From NCBI RefSeq assembly GCF_009796805.1, contig NZ_CP047029.1:3734001-3798000 (forward strand): a stretch of 64,000 nt of DNA. Reading direction: 5' to 3'. The position numbers and the translations under genes are program-made. This document shows positions 26,846 through 36,230 of the stretch, piece by piece; the first letter of the stretch is position 1, and each line of letters starts with the position of its first letter. The notes beneath the pieces were generated by a model. That model did no database searches, was not told the origin of the DNA, and was given only the letters and a program-made list of their open reading frames with translations. The stretch comes from Algibacter sp. L1A34. GTDB lineage: Bacteria > Bacteroidota > Bacteroidia > Flavobacteriales > Flavobacteriaceae.

Positions 26846-27295
26846 ATGGGTAATTTAAAGATGAATAATGTAATAAAAAGCATCCCTGTTTTAGATTTAG
26901 ACGGTGCGGCTATAGACTTAATGATGGCATATAAAAATAAAGTTTTATTACTTATTATTTATAACAACGACTGTTTGGGCTGCACGGGTCGAGCCATTCC
27001 TTTGGCTTACGAGTTTCAACTAAAATACCCATCGATTCAGGTAGCAGGCATTCATGCAGATTTTGTAAATAGAGAAGGTACAAAAGCTTCAATTAAAAGT
27101 ATTTTTACTAGTGGTGAAAACCCGTTTCCAATTTATATAGATAAGCATCATCAGGTTTATGATCAATTTAAATCTGAAGGCACACCACAATGGTTGCTTA
27201 TTTCGGAAAATGGCGAACTGTTTCGTTCTATTTTTGGCTCTCAGGATAATGCTAAGAATCGCTTGTTTTATGCTTTAGAAAGCCTTTGTGAGTAG
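26846..27295 (+). CDS. Thioredoxin-fold redoxin with CxxC
   Basis: A 149-residue cytoplasmic protein (144 if translation starts at the internal ATG at 26861, which suits the promoter position better). The active-site-like motif is NNDCLGCTGRAIPLAYEF, a Cys-Leu-Gly-Cys pair at the start of the long helix, as in AhpC/TSA and TlpA-type redoxins. A cis-Pro segment GTPQWLLI sits near residue 115, as expected for the fold. It probably reduces disulfides or peroxides; an exact substrate cannot be given. The neighbour on the other strand is a flavin oxidoreductase, but co-regulation is only a possibility. Confidence 0.8.
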   Translation: MGNLKMNNVIKSIPVLDLDGAAIDLMMAYKNKVLLLIIYNNDCLGCTGRAIPLAYEFQLKYPSIQVAGIHADFVNREGTKASIKSIFTSGENPFPIYIDKHHQVYDQFKSEGTPQWLLISENGELFRSIFGSQDNAKNRLFYALESLCE

Positions 27296-27312
27296 TAAAA
27301 CAGCTGGTTTCT

Positions 27313-27999
27313 CTATTTTTTATGATACAACCACCAATTCATATCTCGAGTTAACTGAAATCCTAATTTTTCATAAAGAGAAATGGCTAAATTTCCTTTG
27401 TTTGTATGTAAAATAGGTGTTTTATTGGCTTTTAAAATTTCTTTTGTATTGTGAGAAATTAACTGTTTTGCCAGTCCTTTTCTAGTATAATCAGGATGAG
27501 TAACCACAGCACTAATTTCTATAAAAAGATCCGTTTGCATACGCTGTCCGGCTATTGAAACTAATTTACCGTCCTTAATTACCCCATAGTAATTGCCCAT
27601 TTCAAATGTTCTCTTCTTATAGTAACCAGGCATAACCAACCAAACTAAATCATAAATTTCATCAATAAAAGTCTCGTCTAACAGCACAATGTCTTCTGTT
27701 ATTTCAACTTCAGATAGCTTATTTAAAACCATTTGACAGCCATCAATTTTTCTATCTAATAGTACTTTACTTTCGTCTATTATTGGCGTTTGATTTTCTG
27801 AAACGAAAAAGAATGAATCTGATTTTTTTACATATTCACTTGAAGCTTCTGCCGTTTTTGTTTCATCGAAAAAAGCTCCAAAAGGGCAAACCTCGTGGTG
27901 ATAAAATTGTACACCATTAGAATTGACAGCAAACTTTTTATGCGTTTCTTTTAATGAATGCCAAACTGGGTTTTTTAATTGATCTTCTACATTTATCAT
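27313..27999 (-). CDS. GNAT-family N-acetyltransferase
   Basis: A 228-residue protein whose C-terminal half (about 110-225) is a GNAT fold of the FR47-like type: strand ISAVVTHPDYTRKGLAKQLI with the acetyl-CoA pyrophosphate loop (R/Q-x-x-G-x-A pattern, TRKGLA), then ILHTNKGNLAISLYEKLGF. The N-terminal half is a less conserved lobe, as usual for this subgroup. The acceptor substrate is unknown. The gene ends 18 bp after the converging redoxin gene. Confidence 0.88.
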   Translation of the reverse strand: MINVEDQLKNPVWHSLKETHKKFAVNSNGVQFYHHEVCPFGAFFDETKTAEASSEYVKKSDSFFFVSENQTPIIDESKVLLDRKIDGCQMVLNKLSEVEITEDIVLLDETFIDEIYDLVWLVMPGYYKKRTFEMGNYYGVIKDGKLVSIAGQRMQTDLFIEISAVVTHPDYTRKGLAKQLISHNTKEILKANKTPILHTNKGNLAISLYEKLGFQLTRDMNWWLYHKK

Positions 28000-28101
28000 T
28001 AGAAATACTTAAATTAAGTTTAAGTTGAAAAACACTCCGTATATTGAAGCTTGCTTATAACTAAACGATAATATTGTTTTTTATAAACTTAACAGAACAA
28101 A

Positions 28102-28572
28102 TTAATACTCCGTTTTATCCATTTTTTTAGTCCATTCATTGAATGGTTCTAAAGCGATATCGCGAGCTAGTTGCTCGAACGGGATGCTTCTTTTTTCGTA
28201 TGGTAAAGGGATTTCTTTGTAGATAAACTCATCATCAAAACCAATATTAGCCGCATCTACTTGGTTACTCCCGTAGTAAACCTTATCTGGTCTAGCCCAA
28301 TAAATAGCGCCTAAACACATAGGGCAAGGCTCGCAAGAGGTATATATTTCGCAACCATCCAACTGAAACGACCCTAAATTATTACATGCATCTCTAATAG
28401 CTGTAACCTCGGCATGTGCTGTTGGGTCGTTGGTAGATGTTACTTTGTTATTACCGCGACCAACTATTTTTCCGTCTTTAACAACTACGCAACCAAATGG
28501 GCCGCCTTCATTGTTGTTCATTCCTTTTAAAGCTGCGTTAACAGCTTCCTGCATAAATTTTTCTTTGCACAT
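28102..28572 (-). CDS. guaD: Guanine deaminase
   Basis: A 156-residue cytidine-deaminase-fold enzyme that converts guanine to xanthine in purine salvage. The zinc site is complete: HAEVTAIR and PCPMCLGAIYWARP. Length equals that of Bacillus GuaD (156), and the C-terminal segment FDDEFIYKEI with the final EY is characteristic of that enzyme rather than of tRNA adenosine deaminase TadA, which ends differently. A low chance remains of another nucleoside deaminase in the family. The gene is monocistronic, with the cold shock gene downstream on the same strand behind a gap of 150 bp. Confidence 0.88.
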   Translation of the reverse strand: MCKEKFMQEAVNAALKGMNNNEGGPFGCVVVKDGKIVGRGNNKVTSTNDPTAHAEVTAIRDACNNLGSFQLDGCEIYTSCEPCPMCLGAIYWARPDKVYYGSNQVDAANIGFDDEFIYKEIPLPYEKRSIPFEQLARDIALEPFNEWTKKMDKTEY

Positions 28573-28673
28573 CGTTCTTCTAATTTTCCCGAAAAGTACA
28601 AATCATTTAAATTATTATAACCGAAACCCTATGTTTTATTTTAAAAACAAAACGACTAGTATACCTTTTAAAC

Positions 28674-28710
28674 AAAAAAAGCCCATCAAAATAAATTGAT
28701 GGGCTCTTTT
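28674..28710 (-). terminator. Terminator of the cold shock gene
   Basis: Perfect 9-bp arms GCCCATCAA (28681-28689) and TTGATGGGC (28696-28704) with an A-run on one side and a CTTTT run on the other, so it can act in both directions. It lies 20 bp beyond the stop of the cold shock gene. Confidence 0.9.
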
Positions 28711-28729
28711 AAAAACTTGAAGTATATAT

Positions 28730-28921
28730 TTAGATAACTTTTACGTTAACTGCATTTAGTCCTTTGTTTCCTTCTTGTAAATCAAATTCAACAACATCGC
28801 CTTCACGAATCTCGTCTACTAATCCTGAAATGTGTACGAAATGATCTTTGTCTACACCTTCTTCAGTGATAAATCCAAATCCTTTAGCGTCGTTGAAAAA
28901 TTTTACTGTTCCTTTACTCAT
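28730..28921 (-). CDS. Cold shock protein (CspA family)
   Basis: A 63-residue single-domain OB-fold protein. RNP1 reads KGFGFITEE and RNP2 reads DHFVHISG, and the protein opens MSKGTVKFFND. Such proteins bind single-stranded RNA/DNA and act as RNA chaperones. In Flavobacteriaceae they are often constitutively expressed. The gene is monocistronic: a promoter is visible at 28959-28973 and a strong terminator at 28674-28710. Confidence 0.97.
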   Translation of the reverse strand: MSKGTVKFFNDAKGFGFITEEGVDKDHFVHISGLVDEIREGDVVEFDLQEGNKGLNAVNVKVI

Positions 28922-28958
28922 AATAATATTATATTTTAATAATTTGATAATAAGATTA

Positions 28959-28973
28959 CAAAGATAGTGCCAA
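28959..28973 (-). promoter_or_regulatory. Promoter of the cold shock gene
   Basis: Read on the minus strand: TTGGCAC directly followed by TATCTTTG. TATCTTTG fits the Bacteroidota -7 consensus TAnnTTTG. The same bases also resemble a sigma-54 site (TTGGCAC, five bases, TTG, with T in place of the final C). A start near 28953 would leave a leader of about 30 nt. Confidence 0.6.
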
Positions 28974-29154
28974 TAAAGTTATAATACCTCTTCTACTGCT
29001 AATCATTTAAAAATAGTTTTCTTTTACTGTATTATATTCCCTTCAAAAGGAAACATAAAATGGTGTTAAAAATAGTAACTTTTACCGCTATAATTATCGC
29101 TTTACGTAACTTGCATTATAATTGGTTTTATTGTTAATTTAAATACGATACAAC

Positions 29155-29577
29155 ATGAAAAATAAACTTTTAGCCACCGTTCTTATTGGTTTTATAGGAT
29201 CTGTAGGCATAGCACAAAATTCGGTAGAATTAGTTGCTAATCAAAATCCAAACTATCAAATTAGTCTAGACAAATACGTAACAGCAAACACTTTTAATAA
29301 TGCAACCTTATTACAAGGTACTACGCTGCAAGAAACTTATATCGCCATAGATCCTATGGAACGAAAAAGAGAAAATAAAGAGTTAAGAGCGTATTTTAGA
29401 TCGCAACGCCCTTTATGGAGACATCAAGAACGTCTTGAACGTGCTAAAAACACAGCATACTATAATTATGACAACTATAGAAACTATAATACGGATTACA
29501 ATTACCAAAATAACAGATGGTTAAATAGTAATACGCTATTAGAATTAGGGTTGTTTAGCTACTTAATTTTCGACTAA
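29155..29577 (+). CDS. Secreted Tyr/Asn-rich protein of unknown function
   Basis: A 140-residue protein with a signal peptide (cleavage near GIAQ). The second half is basic, then Tyr- and Asn-rich (YYNYDNYRNYNTDYNYQNN), and it ends in a hydrophobic strand LLELGLFSYLIFD. No family recognised. It lies 36 bp before the LpoB-like gene and probably shares its transcript, so it may be part of the same envelope group. Confidence 0.7.
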   Translation: MKNKLLATVLIGFIGSVGIAQNSVELVANQNPNYQISLDKYVTANTFNNATLLQGTTLQETYIAIDPMERKRENKELRAYFRSQRPLWRHQERLERAKNTAYYNYDNYRNYNTDYNYQNNRWLNSNTLLELGLFSYLIFD

Positions 29578-29613
29578 GATTTATTGAATACAACAAATAT
29601 ATTACACAAAACG

Positions 29614-30204
29614 ATGAAAAAGCAACATATTATTATAGGGTTATTTATTGTAGGATCACTAGCTTTAGGATCTTGTGCTAGAAAAATAACACGAGTAGCT
29701 CCAGACACACAAATAGATATTAGCGGCCGATGGAATGATACCGACTCCAGATTATCTGCTGAAGAATTAACAGATGAAATTTTAACCGGCAATTGGATTA
29801 CCGATTTTATGCAAGCAAACGGTGGCAAAAAACCAGTTTTAATAGTGGGGTTAGTTAGAAACAAAAGCCATGAACACATTGAAGCGGAAACTTTTACCAA
29901 AGACATTGAAAAAGCACTTATAAAAAGAGAAGTGGCTCGTGTAGTTTCTGGTGGAGAAATGAGAGAGGAATTAAGAGCAGAGCGTGCAGACCAGCAAACA
30001 AATGCATCTATGTCTACAATAAAAAAGTTTGGTTTAGAAACGGGTGCCGATTTTATGCTTCAAGGTAATATTAATTCTATTGTGGATGCTCATAAAAGAG
30101 AAAAGGTAACTTATTACCAAATAGATTTAGAGCTTACTAATATCCAAACCAACGAAAAAGTTTGGATTGGCGATAAGAAAATTAAAAAGCTTATTAAAAA
30201 CTAA
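29614..30204 (+). CDS. LpoB/PBP-activator family lipoprotein
   Basis: A 196-residue lipoprotein from ATG 29614 (MKKQHIIIG), chosen over an upstream in-frame start because it puts the lipobox LALGSC at the right distance from the start. The body matches the penicillin-binding-protein activator LpoB family (PF13036): PVLIVGLVRNKS, TFTKDIEKALI, then ETGADFMLQGNINSI and NEKVWIGDKKIKK. In enterobacteria LpoB reaches through the peptidoglycan to stimulate PBP1B; Bacteroidota members keep the fold but the partner is untested. A hairpin terminator follows, and then a COG3014-type gene. Confidence 0.87.
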   Translation: MKKQHIIIGLFIVGSLALGSCARKITRVAPDTQIDISGRWNDTDSRLSAEELTDEILTGNWITDFMQANGGKKPVLIVGLVRNKSHEHIEAETFTKDIEKALIKREVARVVSGGEMREELRAERADQQTNASMSTIKKFGLETGADFMLQGNINSIVDAHKREKVTYYQIDLELTNIQTNEKVWIGDKKIKKLIKN

Positions 30205-30218
30205 AAACATTCTAAAAG

Positions 30219-30245
30219 CTTCTCTATTTTTTAGAGAAGTTTTTA
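30219..30245 (+). terminator. Terminator or attenuator between LpoB-like and COG3014 genes
   Basis: Arms CTTCTCTA (30219-30226) and TAGAGAAG (30232-30239) around a T loop, followed by TTTTT. It would end or reduce transcription 40 bp before the next gene. Confidence 0.75.
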
Positions 30246-30271
30246 ATTAAAGGCTAGGTGCTCATTGGTAT

Positions 30272-31681
30272 ATGAAAACTACATATTTAAAAATTACGTA
30301 TTGTACTGCTTTATGTGTCATTTTTTTATGCCTGAATAGTTGCGCGTCTTACAATACTAAAAGTCAAGAATTTCAAAACGATTTACAGCAAGGAAACACA
30401 GAACAAGCGCTTCGTGATATAGACACAAATCCATTCTTGAAAAAGAAAAGAAATTCACTTCTTTATTATCTCGAAAAAGGAAAAATAGCTTATTTAAATA
30501 ATAATTATGAGTTAAGTAATTCTTTTCTGAATAAGGCCGATGCTTTTATTGAAGAGAATAAAAAAGCTCTAAGTAGTAATGTTTTAGGTGTGGTGGTAAA
30601 TCCTGAAAAAGAAACCTATATGGGAGAAGATTTTGAAAAAATTGCTATCCATTACTACAAAGCGCTCAATTATATTTTTCTAGACAAACCAGATGATGCT
30701 TTGGTTGAAGCAAAAAGAATTAATCTTCAATTACAAGAAATTAACGATAAGTATCCCGCTGGTAAAAAAAATAGATACACCTCGGATGCTTTTGCTTTAA
30801 ACCTACAAGGTCTGTTATACGAAGCTTCTGGCGATATTAATAACGCCTTTATTTCTTATAGAAATGCGGTAGATTTATATCTAGATAATAAAGGTTCTTT
30901 TTTTGGAACACCTCTACCCGAACAACTAAAAAAAGATGTTTTAAGAACCGCTGCTTCACTTGGTTTTACAAATGAACTCCATAGATATGAAAATGTTTTT
31001 GAAACAACCTATATTGCTAACAACACAAATATAGAAAGCGAATTAATCCTTTTTTGGGAAAATGGCTTGGTGCCCTTTAAGGAGCAAAGCTATTACAACT
31101 TTACCATATTACCAGGCAATAGAGATGGCATTGTTTCTATCCATAATGAGGAACTAAACTTAACGTTACCCATCCCGATAAGCACAAGCTACGGACAAAA
31201 AAGCTCGTTTTCAGATCTTGATATCTTTAATGTTGCTTTTCCAAAATATGTAGAAAGAAAACCTTATTTCTCGAGCGCAACCATTTTAAAAGATGCCAAC
31301 CCAAGTATCAATTTTCAATTAGTAGAAAATTATGATGTTATTGCTTTTGAAACCCTAAAAGATAGAACGCTTCGCGAAATAGGAAAAGTAGCCATTAGGC
31401 TCGGTACAAAAAAAATATCGGAGTATTATTTAAAAGATAAAAACGCAGATTTAGGCGCACTCTTGGGTGTTTTCAATGCCTTATCAGAGCATGCCGATAC
31501 ACGAAACTGGCAAAGTTTACCCCAAAGTATTTATTATGCTAGAATTCCTTTAAATAAAGGTGATAACACCATTTCAGTATCACTAAAAACGGCCAATGGC
31601 ATACAAAAAGAGGAAAAAATTCAAGTTAAAGGTAAAAAGGGTATTCAATTTAAAAAGATAACAACGCTGCAATCTTATTAA
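30272..31681 (+). CDS. COG3014-type TPR-like lipoprotein
   Basis: A 469-residue lipoprotein with lipobox CLNSCAS (Cys near residue 25). Helical TPR-like repeats follow in the first half (LLYYLEKGKIAYLNNNYELSNSFLN, then HYYKALNYIFLDKPDDALVEA); the second half is beta-rich. This is the layout of COG3014 proteins, which in several phyla are encoded next to LpoB homologues, exactly as here. The pair probably works at the outer membrane, with the cell-wall synthesis machinery or with an envelope transport step. The exact role is not known. Confidence 0.8.
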   Translation: MKTTYLKITYCTALCVIFLCLNSCASYNTKSQEFQNDLQQGNTEQALRDIDTNPFLKKKRNSLLYYLEKGKIAYLNNNYELSNSFLNKADAFIEENKKALSSNVLGVVVNPEKETYMGEDFEKIAIHYYKALNYIFLDKPDDALVEAKRINLQLQEINDKYPAGKKNRYTSDAFALNLQGLLYEASGDINNAFISYRNAVDLYLDNKGSFFGTPLPEQLKKDVLRTAASLGFTNELHRYENVFETTYIANNTNIESELILFWENGLVPFKEQSYYNFTILPGNRDGIVSIHNEELNLTLPIPISTSYGQKSSFSDLDIFNVAFPKYVERKPYFSSATILKDANPSINFQLVENYDVIAFETLKDRTLREIGKVAIRLGTKKISEYYLKDKNADLGALLGVFNALSEHADTRNWQSLPQSIYYARIPLNKGDNTISVSLKTANGIQKEEKIQVKGKKGIQFKKITTLQSY

Positions 31682-31736
31682 ACTAACACCCTTTATTTTT
31701 ATTCAATACAACGTTTAACTTTTTATCAAATAAGAT

Positions 31737-33305
31737 CTACCAATCTATTGGGAAATAATCCTTTAAAAATTTCCCAGACCAATGTTTCCCAGTATTTATA
31801 CCATCAATTAATGGATCCATAACTCTTGCTGCACCATCAACAATATCTAATGGCGGCTGAAAATCGTGAACCTCCACTTTTTTCTTCGATAATTCCGCTG
31901 GATCTTCATCTGTAACCCATCCCGTATCTACAGCATTCATGTAAATTCCAGATTTTGCAAACGTAGCAGCACTTGTATGTGTTAACATATTTAAGGCCGC
32001 TTTTGCCATGTTTGTATGTGGATGTCTGTCTTGCTTTTTAAATCTATGGAACTTCCCTTCCATGGCAGACACATTAATTATATGCTTTTTACCCGTATTC
32101 TCTTTCATCATTAAATTAGACAAACGGTTACATAAAACAAAAGGGGCTACAGCATTTACTAATTGAACTTCTACCATTTCTGTGGTTTCAATTTCGCCTA
32201 ATTTTAAACGCCAGCTGTTGGTTTTACGTAAATCTACTTGTTGTAAGTCGGCATCCAATTCACCTTCCGGAAACACCTCTGAGGTTTGTAACGAGTTATC
32301 AAAACTATATGGTATTTGAGAAAGCTCGGCCGAATTTCGTAAGCCAATTCCCGGTTCTGGTCCATGCCATGTTACAGGTAATACGTTATTTTTATCCGTT
32401 TTAGAAGCACTAACACTTAAGCTAGATAATTCTTCCAAACAACTTTCATGATCCTTTAATAACGTTTGCGCTAGTTTAGGCAGTTGGTTTATAGGTAGTT
32501 TTTCGTTTTCCATTAAATGGAAATAAAACCCAGACGGACGCCTCACAGTTTGCGCAGCATTGTTTATTAAAATATCTAAGCGATCGTATTTCTGCTCTAT
32601 ATAGTTACAGAAAATTTCTACACTTGGTATGTGGCGTAAATCGAGGCCATGTATATGTAAACGGTCGCTCCATTGTTTATAATCGTCCTCTTTTGCAAAC
32701 CTGATAGCAGAATCTGCAGGAAAACGCGTAGTAGCCACAACTGTAGCGCCAGAACGCAAAAGCATTAAGGTGATATGATAACCAATTTTTAAACGTGAAC
32801 CCGTAATTACAGCCACTTGGTCTTTTAAATCTGTAGTTTGGAAACGTTTTGCGTAGTTTAAATCACCGCATTCCGTGCACATGGTATCGTAAAAATGATG
32901 TAATTTGGTGAATACCGTTTTACAAACGTAGCAGTTTCTAGGCGACTCTAATTCCGGAGTATCTTCAGAAATTGATGCGGCAGCTAACAATTTAGGAGCT
33001 ACAAATAAAGCTGATTCTCTTGCCGAACGAATACCTGTAGTTTTACGTGCGTGTTTATCTTTGGCAATCATTTTACGTTTTGCCGCTTTTTTAGCATCTT
33101 TTCTACGACGTTGAAACTCATCACGATTTGGACGAGATAACAAGCCCGAGGCTTTAAATAATGCGTTACGTTGTGCTTCTGGAAGCTCAAACATTTGGTT
33201 GGTATCTGCATTTAATTGCTCTAAAACAGCAATGCATTGCTCTATTTCTTCTGGAGAAACAATTTTGTGGTTAGCCATTTGGCCTTGTTTATCTTCTTCT
33301 GGCAT
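31737..33305 (-). CDS. SDR-family protein with zinc ribbon and missing catalytic Tyr
   Basis: A 522-residue cytoplasmic protein. The N-terminal 120 residues are helical and very basic. Then comes a putative zinc ribbon with Cys125, Cys128, Cys143 and Cys146 (CYVC and CTEC). The Rossmann domain starts with TGSRLKIG (168-175) and has ILINNAAQ near 246-253. A 120-residue insert follows before the catalytic half. Ser413 in NVSAMEG is present, but the usual YxxxK motif reads TNMAK (431-435): Lys is kept and Tyr is replaced by Thr. It is therefore either a changed enzyme or an NAD(P)-binding non-enzyme. A second ATG at 33278 (MANHKIV) is an equally good start. The gene is monocistronic and divergent from the next. 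Confidence 0.82.
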   Translation of the reverse strand: MPEEDKQGQMANHKIVSPEEIEQCIAVLEQLNADTNQMFELPEAQRNALFKASGLLSRPNRDEFQRRRKDAKKAAKRKMIAKDKHARKTTGIRSARESALFVAPKLLAAASISEDTPELESPRNCYVCKTVFTKLHHFYDTMCTECGDLNYAKRFQTTDLKDQVAVITGSRLKIGYHITLMLLRSGATVVATTRFPADSAIRFAKEDDYKQWSDRLHIHGLDLRHIPSVEIFCNYIEQKYDRLDILINNAAQTVRRPSGFYFHLMENEKLPINQLPKLAQTLLKDHESCLEELSSLSVSASKTDKNNVLPVTWHGPEPGIGLRNSAELSQIPYSFDNSLQTSEVFPEGELDADLQQVDLRKTNSWRLKLGEIETTEMVEVQLVNAVAPFVLCNRLSNLMMKENTGKKHIINVSAMEGKFHRFKKQDRHPHTNMAKAALNMLTHTSAATFAKSGIYMNAVDTGWVTDEDPAELSKKKVEVHDFQPPLDIVDGAARVMDPLIDGINTGKHWSGKFLKDYFPIDW

Positions 33306-33503
33306 ATATAAAAGTGATATATCGCAATAGGTTTGATATAAAAAATAATTCGTGCAAAGATAACGATACCTTAGTCTAGATTTACTGAAATGATTTGTTA
33401 ATATTTTAAGCCTTCAACTTCTCGTATGTTCTCGCTATTAAAAACGAAATAGCATGCTTTTATAAAGATTATTTATAGTTTTGAAAAAAAAAACATAATA
33501 CAT

Positions 33504-35132
33504 ATGAGTTCATTTCTTGCACTAAGTCTAAACCTAAAAGGTATTAAAAGCACATTACTGTTTTGTTTTTTATGTAGTTACATATCATGGAGCCAATCGG
33601 AAGAACCCAATATGTATCATAATCATGCTATAGATATGATGCGAGAAAATATTGATTTTTTAGCAACTACCGAAGAATATGCGGATAACACAACATTTCT
33701 GGAATTAGCGAAACAGCTTCCTAAAAAGTTAGATCGCTATAATATTAAAAACTACGAAACCACTTTAAAATATATAGCCGACGAGCTCAAAGTTAGCGAA
33801 GCAACCATTAAAAAATATTATTCACCTTTTCATTTTACAAAAGAGATGGCTAATATGCATCATGTGGCTACACATGCCTTAGCAGATATTTATTTTACAG
33901 CAGAAAAATACAAAGAGGCTATTGCTTTTTATGATAAAGCCATGTTTACACATCCCCCTGTTGGAACCAGCGGAACCACTATAAATAAAGACTTTTTAAG
34001 AATGGAGCTCGATGTATCGGAAGCTTATTTTGAGTTGAAAGATTACGATATGGCTGTACTTCATCTTTTACACAACCTGATGAACCAGCAGAGTTTTGGA
34101 GATCATGTAACCGATACATTAAAAGAATACGAAGCTTTTATTGATGCTACAGTGTTTTTACCAAAATTGGAAGCTATGGTTAAAACAATACAAAAAGGTG
34201 AAGGTTATAATTTGAAGTATGTTTTTAACGGAAAAACCATGCAATTTTCGCCATTTATAGAATCTCCTAGTTCTTGCCGAGCCACTATTTTGAGTTCTGA
34301 TTTTTATAAAAATTTAAAGAAAAATGCAGTATCTAAAAAAACAGCCTCTGCCCCATCTCCTAAAGTTATTAAACCAATTCAAAAATTAGCGAGTTTTAAA
34401 ATTGATGATCAAATATTTCATCATGCTAAAGCTGTAAATGATTTTATAAAAGCGGTATTAATTATTGGTAATACCGATGCTTTTTCTAAAAATAAAGCTT
34501 ACCAAGCTACAATAATAAACCTTATTACACATCTAGAAAACAATACGTTTAACGAGGCTAAAAATGAGTTAGAATATATTGTAAACAATGCATTCTCTAT
34601 TAAAGCGAGCATTAAAACTTTAGAAGAAAAACAACAAAAAGAAGTAGAAAACATACGCCATTTTGCTTTACATTATAAACTTGATATTATAATGGCAAAT
34701 AAGGAATACGCCATGGCACTTGGCGCAATACAATATGTGAAATCTGTGGAAGGTTTCGCTTTTGTATCTGAAAATAAAAAAGAGATTGAAACCGATAGAG
34801 AAGATTTATTATTTACTGAAGCTTTTACTTATAATGGTTTTGCTATAAGCGAGTTTGGTTTAATTAATATGCTTGGTGCTTTAATTAATTGCGATAATTA
34901 TGAAACTGAAATAAACACCATGATGATGGATGTTGCCAATGTATTAGGTAAAGAACGTGTTGTTAAGTTTTTAACGCAACTTAAAACCAAGGTTGTAAAT
35001 GATAAGGACGATGAAATTACTTTAACTTCTGCTCCTTTTAACGTTAAGGTGCCAAATATAAAAGGGCTTAGTGAATATCAAATCACTAATAAAATACAAA
35101 CTAGTGCCATTTGGAAGGTTTTTATGGAGTAA
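33504..35132 (+). CDS. Secreted TPR-containing protein of unknown function
   Basis: A 542-residue protein with an N-terminal hydrophobic segment ending in SYISWSQ, compatible with a signal peptide after a longer N-region. Helical throughout; residues about 125-185 look like tetratricopeptide units (ALADIYFTAEKYKEAIAFYDKAM and VSEAYFELKDYDMAVLHLL). A Lys/Ser/Pro-rich linker sits near residue 280, and a second helical domain follows. No enzymatic motif seen. It is monocistronic. Confidence 0.7.
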   Translation: MSSFLALSLNLKGIKSTLLFCFLCSYISWSQSEEPNMYHNHAIDMMRENIDFLATTEEYADNTTFLELAKQLPKKLDRYNIKNYETTLKYIADELKVSEATIKKYYSPFHFTKEMANMHHVATHALADIYFTAEKYKEAIAFYDKAMFTHPPVGTSGTTINKDFLRMELDVSEAYFELKDYDMAVLHLLHNLMNQQSFGDHVTDTLKEYEAFIDATVFLPKLEAMVKTIQKGEGYNLKYVFNGKTMQFSPFIESPSSCRATILSSDFYKNLKKNAVSKKTASAPSPKVIKPIQKLASFKIDDQIFHHAKAVNDFIKAVLIIGNTDAFSKNKAYQATIINLITHLENNTFNEAKNELEYIVNNAFSIKASIKTLEEKQQKEVENIRHFALHYKLDIIMANKEYAMALGAIQYVKSVEGFAFVSENKKEIETDREDLLFTEAFTYNGFAISEFGLINMLGALINCDNYETEINTMMMDVANVLGKERVVKFLTQLKTKVVNDKDDEITLTSAPFNVKVPNIKGLSEYQITNKIQTSAIWKVFME

Positions 35133-35181
35133 AATGTCATTGTAACAACCTTAGTTTAAATATAAAATTGAGTTATTGTTT

Positions 35182-35679
35182 TTATATTGTTTTAGGATCG
35201 TTTTTTATTTTATTCAGTTCGAAAAACATATTGATTTTATTCAGTAATTTAGTTTTCGATTTGTTCATATTTAGCACGCTATAAAATGCATTGTTTATAG
35301 ATTTATCAATCAATTTACCATTCCGGATTTTCATTAAATGGGGGAACTTATTGTATTTTTTTAGTCCATATAACGCTGCAGAAATAAATTCAGAGTCATA
35401 TTCCGATTCAATTTTTTTTCCGTTCAAATAAACTATTTCAATACTTTCAAGTAAATTAGGAGCAATAATTTCTTCAATATATTCTTTTGAGTTTTTTCGA
35501 TTATTAAAGCAGAAGAAGTTCTTTCCGTTATTTTTAGTCAGAAATTCAGAGTATTTTTTTTCAAATCGCTTTTTATTAAAATAATCAATTGGTAGAAAAA
35601 ATAACATAACAGGAATTGACAAAATGGCTAATGGAATTCCAATCACGATTATAAACAATATGTCTCCAATTTTTCTCAT
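35182..35679 (-). CDS. Hypothetical membrane-anchored protein
   Basis: A 165-residue protein with one long or two short hydrophobic segments at the N-terminus (about 5-30), followed by a basic soluble domain. No family recognised. It is the first of three short minus-strand genes separated by 100-140 bp spacers, in a patch that looks accessory. Confidence 0.6.
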   Translation of the reverse strand: MRKIGDILFIIVIGIPLAILSIPVMLFFLPIDYFNKKRFEKKYSEFLTKNNGKNFFCFNNRKNSKEYIEEIIAPNLLESIEIVYLNGKKIESEYDSEFISAALYGLKKYNKFPHLMKIRNGKLIDKSINNAFYSVLNMNKSKTKLLNKINMFFELNKIKNDPKTI

Positions 35680-35819
35680 TTCTTCAGTATTACCTAGTAT
35701 TTATGTTTAATAAAAGTTCTGCCTTTGCTATAAACCGCTATTATTTTTCTAAGGTGTTAGCAATTGTTTTTTGAATGTAACAGTGGTGTTTAAAAATTTA
35801 GATTCATATTTCTTTATTC

Positions 35820-36128
35820 TCAGCTTGACAATGTGTAAAGTATTATGAAATATAAAGCGGGTATAAAACCTATGATTACCAACTCTAGATTTTTTCTAAA
35901 GTTATTTCTCATTTTTAACCAAATTATTAAGGGACACAAAAATGACAATACGAAAGCCAAATAAACGAATCCTTTAGAAATAAGAATTCCATATTCATAA
36001 ATATATTTTTGTTCAGAAAATCGGTAAGAATTAATAAAACCGTTTAAAATAAACTTTTGAGCAAGAAATAAATAGATAGTTATTAATAATATTTTAGTAG
36101 ATAAAATCAATTTTACATTTATATACAT
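35820..36128 (-). CDS. Hypothetical three-helix membrane protein
   Basis: A 102-residue protein with three predicted membrane helices (about 7-25, 47-68, 78-98). No family recognised. Neighbours are unrelated short genes with long spacers, so no functional partner can be named. Confidence 0.55.
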   Translation of the reverse strand: MYINVKLILSTKILLITIYLFLAQKFILNGFINSYRFSEQKYIYEYGILISKGFVYLAFVLSFLCPLIIWLKMRNNFRKNLELVIIGFIPALYFIILYTLSS

Positions 36129-36230
36129 TCTGTTTTATTTGTAGGTAACGTTTATGTTATAAAATAGCAACGATCTATAGTTAAGCTCCTAATTTAACTT
36201 TATTTTTATACATTGTTGATAACTCTGTTT

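Noticed and set aside
35133-36230. Integron-type gene cassettes with attC sites
   Set aside because: Spacing is suggestive, but I could not identify paired attC-like hairpins or an integrase; recorded only as a low-interest accessory patch.
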